NCBI GenBank assembly: GCA_029309925.1
Contig: JARKND010000005.1
Coordinates: 310,001 to 374,000 of the forward strand
Source of the DNA: Fulvivirgaceae bacterium JP3-4
GTDB taxonomy: Bacteria > Bacteroidota > Bacteroidia > Cytophagales > Cyclobacteriaceae
Direction: 5' to 3'
Length of the DNA stretch: 64,000 nucleotides
The notes under the pieces are model-generated. The model worked only from the letters and a program-made list of their open reading frames with translations. It was not told the DNA's origin and ran no database searches. Positions 60,154 through 64,000 of this stretch are shown one piece after another. The translations under genes were made by a program, and so were the position numbers. Position 1 is the stretch's first letter; each line of letters begins with the position of its first letter.

Positions 60154-62849
60154 GACATTTTTTAATCATTGGTTTAGTCTTCTTTTTGACTTTTGACTCA
60201 GTCGCTCAGATACGCAGAAGAGATCGCGGCAACGCGCAACAACCCACCGAGAGTGGAAATCTCAATTATGCCAACCCCGCAGAATACACCATCGCAGGAA
60301 TAGAAGTAACGGGCCTCAACATTCTCGATAAGAACGCTATGATTTCGATCTCCGGATTGAAGATTGGCGACAAGATCAAGATACCGGGAGACGCGATTTC
60401 AGGTGCGATCAGAAAAATCTGGAAATACGGACTCGTAGGGGATGTGGCTATTCAGGTATCGAGAATTGAAGGCTCAAACATCTATCTCACCATAGTACTC
60501 TCAGAACGCTCACGCCTAACGGCCTTCTACTTCGAAGGGATCAGTAAGACACAGGAATCGGGATTGAAGGAAGATCTCAATCTCATCCGTGGTAAAATTG
60601 TGAACGATGCGATGATCCGGAACACCGAGCTCGCGGTGAAAAAGTATTTCGTGAAGAAGGGTTTCCTGAACACCGAGGTGAAGATCGTTCAGGAAAAAGA
60701 TACTGTAAACACTGATGGCATTCGCCTGCGGATCAATATCAATCCGAAATCGAAGGTGAAGATCAATGCGATCACATTCTACGGCAACGAAAACATCGAT
60801 GATGCTTCATTGAAACGCAGAATGAAGAAGACAAAAGAATATCCGCGTGTAACGCTTCATCGCGCCATTCTTTCAGAAGTTTTCGGTTCACCAGGGAAGT
60901 ATTTCCGCGAAGGCGAAAAGAAAAGCTGGAAGGACGTGAAGGCCTTTATCAACGACAACGTCAAATTGAATCTCTTCTCAAGTTCGAAGTTCATCCGCAC
61001 AGACTATGATGAAGACAAGCAGAAGGTGATCGAATATTTCAACTCCAAAGGTTATCGCGATGCTGAAATTATCTCCGATTCGATTTATGCGCACAACGAT
61101 CGCTCCATCAACATTGATTTCAAAGTAGAAGAAGGGCCAAAGTATTATTTCCGAAACATTATCTGGACAGGAAATTACATCTACACAGACAAGCAGCTTG
61201 ATGCCGTTCTCGGTATCTCGAAAGGAGATGTTTACAACAACGATCTGATTCAGCGCAAACTTACCTTTAATCCAAAGGGTCTTGATATCAGCGGTCTCTA
61301 TATGGACGATGGCTACCTGTTCTTCAGGATCGATCCGGTTGAGGTCGCAGTTGTTGGAGATTCAATTGACGTTGAGATGAGGATCAATGAAGGTGAACAA
61401 GCAACCATCAACGAGGTAACGATCACGGGAAATACACGAACAAGTGACCATGTGATCAGGCGCGAGTTGAGCACCATTCCCGGAGTGAAGTTCAGAAGAT
61501 CCGATATCATCAGGACGCAACAAAGCTTGAGTCAGCTCGGATATTTCGCTCCGGATAAGGTGAATCCAAACCTTGTTCCGAATCCTGCAAAAGGAACGGT
61601 TGATATCAACTGGGAAGTTGAAGAACAGTCGAATGACCAGATCGAATTGTCTGGGGGCTGGGGTGGATATTATGGATTTGTGGGAACGCTTGGTGTTACG
61701 TTCAACAACTTCTCGCTGCGCAACGTACCGAAGATCCGCGAGTGGAAACCGCTCCCTGTTGGAGATGGTCAGCGCCTTTCTGTTCGTCTTCAGGCCAATG
61801 GTCGTCAGTACCAGAGCTACAGTTTCTCTTTCACAGAACCATGGCTTGGCGGCAGAAAACCTCACTCTCTCAGTGTGAGTCTGAACAGCTCGGTGCAGCG
61901 ATCTTTGTTCGGATATCAGACGACAACCGCGACAGACACGCTCAGCGTCAGACCACTTCTGAAAGTGCATAGCATTACGGTGGGATTGGGAAGACGTCTG
62001 GAATGGCCTGATAATTATTTCACGCTGACAAATTCCGTATCCTATCTGCGATACATTCTCGACAACTGGAATTCTGGTCTTGGATTCTCAAACGGTGTGG
62101 CTAACAGCTTTACGTTTAACACCACGCTTGCGCGAAACAGCATCAATGAAATCATGTATCCGTCTCAGGGATCGAGCATCTCGTTGAGTCTCACGCTCAC
62201 GCCTCCACACTCATCGTGGCGCGACATCGACTATGCAACAGCCCCGGCTGAAGACAGATTCAAATGGATCGAATTCCACAAGTGGATGTTCGATGCGCGT
62301 TACTACCTGCCGCTCGACAACAAGAAGAAACTCGTACTTGAGGCGAAAGCACACTTCGGGTTTATCGGGAGCTATTCTCAAAGAGCCGGCATCGGACCGT
62401 TCGAACGTTTCTTCCTCGGTGGTGACGGACTTGCAGGCGGTTTCAACTCATTCCTGCTAGGCCAGGAAATCATTGGTCTGCGTGGTTATGAGAACAACAA
62501 AGTAACACCACCATACTATAACAACTATGGTGTTGTAAGCCCTGGTAGTACAATTCAGGGTGGTATCGTGTACGACAAACTTGGTCTTGAATTAAGATAC
62601 CCGGTAACCACTGGTAGTGCGGCAACGATTTATGGCTTTGCATTCACTGAGGCCGGTAACAACTGGAACAATTATGAAGACTTTAACCCGTTTAGTCTGT
62701 ATAAGTCGGCAGGGTTTGGTGCGCGGATCTTTATGCCTGCGTTTGGTCTGATAGGGCTTAACTGGGCCTACGGTTTCGACAAGCTTCCGTTCGCAACAGA
62801 ACGCAGCGGTTCGCAATTCCACTTTACTATCGGCCAGCAAATCAGATAA
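60150..62849 (+). CDS. bamA: Outer-membrane protein assembly factor BamA
   Basis: An 899-residue Omp85 protein with signal peptide MRHFLIIGLVFFLTFDSVAQ. Five POTRA domains fill about residues 45-470 (repeats such as AGIEVTGLNILDKNAMISISGLKIGDKI and GEQATINEVTITGNTRTSDHVIRREL). A 16-strand barrel follows (about 500-899). The conserved barrel loop contains the RGY motif in IGLRGYENN. BamA inserts beta-barrel proteins into the outer membrane. It is followed by two Skp-like chaperones, which deliver its clients. Confidence 0.97.
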   Translation: MRHFLIIGLVFFLTFDSVAQIRRRDRGNAQQPTESGNLNYANPAEYTIAGIEVTGLNILDKNAMISISGLKIGDKIKIPGDAISGAIRKIWKYGLVGDVAIQVSRIEGSNIYLTIVLSERSRLTAFYFEGISKTQESGLKEDLNLIRGKIVNDAMIRNTELAVKKYFVKKGFLNTEVKIVQEKDTVNTDGIRLRININPKSKVKINAITFYGNENIDDASLKRRMKKTKEYPRVTLHRAILSEVFGSPGKYFREGEKKSWKDVKAFINDNVKLNLFSSSKFIRTDYDEDKQKVIEYFNSKGYRDAEIISDSIYAHNDRSINIDFKVEEGPKYYFRNIIWTGNYIYTDKQLDAVLGISKGDVYNNDLIQRKLTFNPKGLDISGLYMDDGYLFFRIDPVEVAVVGDSIDVEMRINEGEQATINEVTITGNTRTSDHVIRRELSTIPGVKFRRSDIIRTQQSLSQLGYFAPDKVNPNLVPNPAKGTVDINWEVEEQSNDQIELSGGWGGYYGFVGTLGVTFNNFSLRNVPKIREWKPLPVGDGQRLSVRLQANGRQYQSYSFSFTEPWLGGRKPHSLSVSLNSSVQRSLFGYQTTTATDTLSVRPLLKVHSITVGLGRRLEWPDNYFTLTNSVSYLRYILDNWNSGLGFSNGVANSFTFNTTLARNSINEIMYPSQGSSISLSLTLTPPHSSWRDIDYATAPAEDRFKWIEFHKWMFDARYYLPLDNKKKLVLEAKAHFGFIGSYSQRAGIGPFERFFLGGDGLAGGFNSFLLGQEIIGLRGYENNKVTPPYYNNYGVVSPGSTIQGGIVYDKLGLELRYPVTTGSAATIYGFAFTEAGNNWNNYEDFNPFSLYKSAGFGARIFMPAFGLIGLNWAYGFDKLPFATERSGSQFHFTIGQQIR

Positions 62850-62851
62850 TT

Positions 62852-63388
62852 ATGCGGGTTTATTTAATTACGATTTTTTTTCTCATTTTCGGCCTGAATT
62901 TTGTCACGGCACAGAGGTTCGGATACATTGACACAGATTTTGTGCTCAATAAGATGCCCGAATACAAGAAAGCACAGGACGAGATCGACCAGCTTTCTGC
63001 GGCATGGGAAAAAGAAGTGCAGGACATGGCAAAAAAGATCGAGGCCATGTACAGTGCTTACCAGGCTGAACAAGTGTTGCTGACTGACGAAATGAAAAAA
63101 GAACGGACAGCAGCAATTCAGAAACACGAAGCTGAATTGAAGGAGTATCAAAAAAAGGTATTCGGATTTGGCGGTCTTTTTTTCCTGAAGAAACAGGAAT
63201 TGATAAAGCCGATCCAGGACAAAGTGTGGGATGCGGTTGATAAAGTTGCCAAGCAAAATAACCTGGCGATTGTTTTTGATAAGGCAGGAGAACTCGTGAT
63301 GATTTATACTGATCCGAGGTTTGACTATACTGACTTTGTGCTCGATGAACTTGGATTAGGTGATCCAAACGATAAGATTAAAAATTAA
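62852..63388 (+). CDS. OmpH/Skp family periplasmic chaperone (copy 1)
   Basis: A 178-residue protein with signal peptide MRVYLITIFFLIFGLNFVTAQ, then the Skp start pattern RFGYIDTDFVLNKMPEYKKAQDEIDQL, a long coiled-coil of tentacles (about 50-115) and the closing core VWDAVDKVAKQNNLAIVFDKAG. It starts 2 bp after bamA, so they are one transcript. It would hold unfolded outer-membrane proteins on their way to BamA. An unusual Gly/Phe/Leu patch (FGFGGLFFLKK) sits at the tentacle return. Confidence 0.93.
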   Translation: MRVYLITIFFLIFGLNFVTAQRFGYIDTDFVLNKMPEYKKAQDEIDQLSAAWEKEVQDMAKKIEAMYSAYQAEQVLLTDEMKKERTAAIQKHEAELKEYQKKVFGFGGLFFLKKQELIKPIQDKVWDAVDKVAKQNNLAIVFDKAGELVMIYTDPRFDYTDFVLDELGLGDPNDKIKN

Positions 63389-63404
63389 CATTATTAAAAC
63401 TCCA

Positions 63405-63965
63405 ATGAGAAAACTAGTTACCCTTTTTGTGTTGAGCTTGGGATTTTTTGCTGCTCAGGCACAAACTGCACCGGCCACGAAAATTGGTTTTGCAGACGTT
63501 GATTATATATTCACACAGATGCCGGAAGCCAAGCAAGTTGAGGCTGAGCTGAAGTCTACGCAGACAATGCTCCAGAACCAGATCACCGCAAAACAGCAGG
63601 AGTTCCAGCGCAAGGTGAAGGAATACAACGACAATCTTCCAAACATGCTTGATGCAGTTCGTGCAAACACCGAAAGAGAACTCGGCCAGCTCCAGGAGAA
63701 TCTTCAGAAGTTGCAGCAGGACGCACAAACTACAATCCAAAACAAGCAGGGTCAGCTGATGGAGCCTGTCTATAAGAAAGTCTCGAAAGCTATCGAAGAC
63801 GTTGCAAAAGAAAATGAATACACATACATCCTGACTTCACAGATCGGTGGTCTTGATGTAATTCTTTATGCAGATGACAAGATGGATGTATCTGACCTCG
63901 TGTTGAAGAAGATGGGTGTGACGCCAAAGCCAGCAGCTCCCACGACACAACAGCCACCTAAGTAA
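63405..63965 (+). CDS. OmpH/Skp family periplasmic chaperone (copy 2)
   Basis: A 186-residue second Skp-like protein, starting at the ATG at 63405 that begins the signal peptide MRKLVTLFVLSLGFFAAQAQ; the frame is open from 63360 but that part lies in the previous gene. KIGFADVDYIFTQMPEAKQVEAELKSTQ and a Gln-rich coiled coil (about 45-120) follow, then VSKAIEDVAKENEYTYILTSQ and a Pro-rich tail ending TQQPPK. Two skp-like genes in tandem are usual in Bacteroidota. The remaining 35 bp of the window hold no gene. Confidence 0.93.
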   Translation: MRKLVTLFVLSLGFFAAQAQTAPATKIGFADVDYIFTQMPEAKQVEAELKSTQTMLQNQITAKQQEFQRKVKEYNDNLPNMLDAVRANTERELGQLQENLQKLQQDAQTTIQNKQGQLMEPVYKKVSKAIEDVAKENEYTYILTSQIGGLDVILYADDKMDVSDLVLKKMGVTPKPAAPTTQQPPK

Positions 63966-64000
63966 TCTTTAAGAATTTGAACAAGGCCTCTGGGTTTCCA

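Overview
The window reads as a chromosomal segment of a Bacteroidota bacterium, most probably order Cytophagales. Supporting signs are DUF4783, DUF6089, DUF6263 and paired DUF3857 genes, a PorE-like TPR/propeller/OmpA lipoprotein of the type IX secretion kind, a GH3-family protein, the order nadK-DUF6089-uppS-bamA-ompH-ompH, and a textbook Bacteroidota promoter (TTG-N19-TACTTTTG) in front of tRNA-Phe. These assignments rest on recognised protein motifs and not on a database search. Almost every gene is an intact housekeeping or envelope gene. I see no prophage, insertion sequence, CRISPR array, toxin-antitoxin pair or defence island.

Left part (1-28 kb), mostly minus strand: the 3' end of purE; a LETM1/TerB-like protein; terC; a tight run gpmI - lipoprotein - ABC exporter - Fur-type regulator; a plus-strand group DUF4783, nadC, YcxB-like, recX; a secreted protein flanked by two related hairpin repeats; lptB-recJ-collagen-like protein; a coiled-coil/SPOR-like protein; fumC; the PorE-like lipoprotein; an iron-sulfur electron-transfer pair; tRNA-Phe; an orphan Y_Y_Y propeller sensor; recG; a VOC protein; and a nitronate monooxygenase-like flavoenzyme. 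The 290-bp gap near 28 kb carries a perfect DnaA box and a one-mismatch box.

Middle part (28-46 kb): two thioredoxin-fold proteins, an SMR exporter, a PhoD-type lipoprotein, GH3, DUF6263, DUF2179, radA, a tandem pair of DUF3857/transglutaminase-like proteins (the first has lost its catalytic Cys and His), an SDR and an LpxL-like acyltransferase. A 1.46-kb gene-free stretch (41521-42980) then holds three tandem copies of a roughly 447-bp unit. Each copy contains a cassette bounded by inverted CTATAAACAT ends with hairpins inside, and the stems are better conserved than the loops. This is the least explained structure in the window. An SNF2-type helicase follows.

Right part (46-64 kb): FtsX-like permease and rbfA, a multi-spanning membrane protein, rpiB-tatC, glyA, two TPM-domain proteins and pdxJ on the minus strand. 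A long plus-strand run follows: YqeY-like, cvpA, alpha/beta hydrolase, CBS protein, nadK, two DUF6089 barrels, uppS, bamA and two Skp/OmpH chaperones. It links NADP supply, undecaprenyl-phosphate lipid carrier synthesis and outer-membrane protein assembly.
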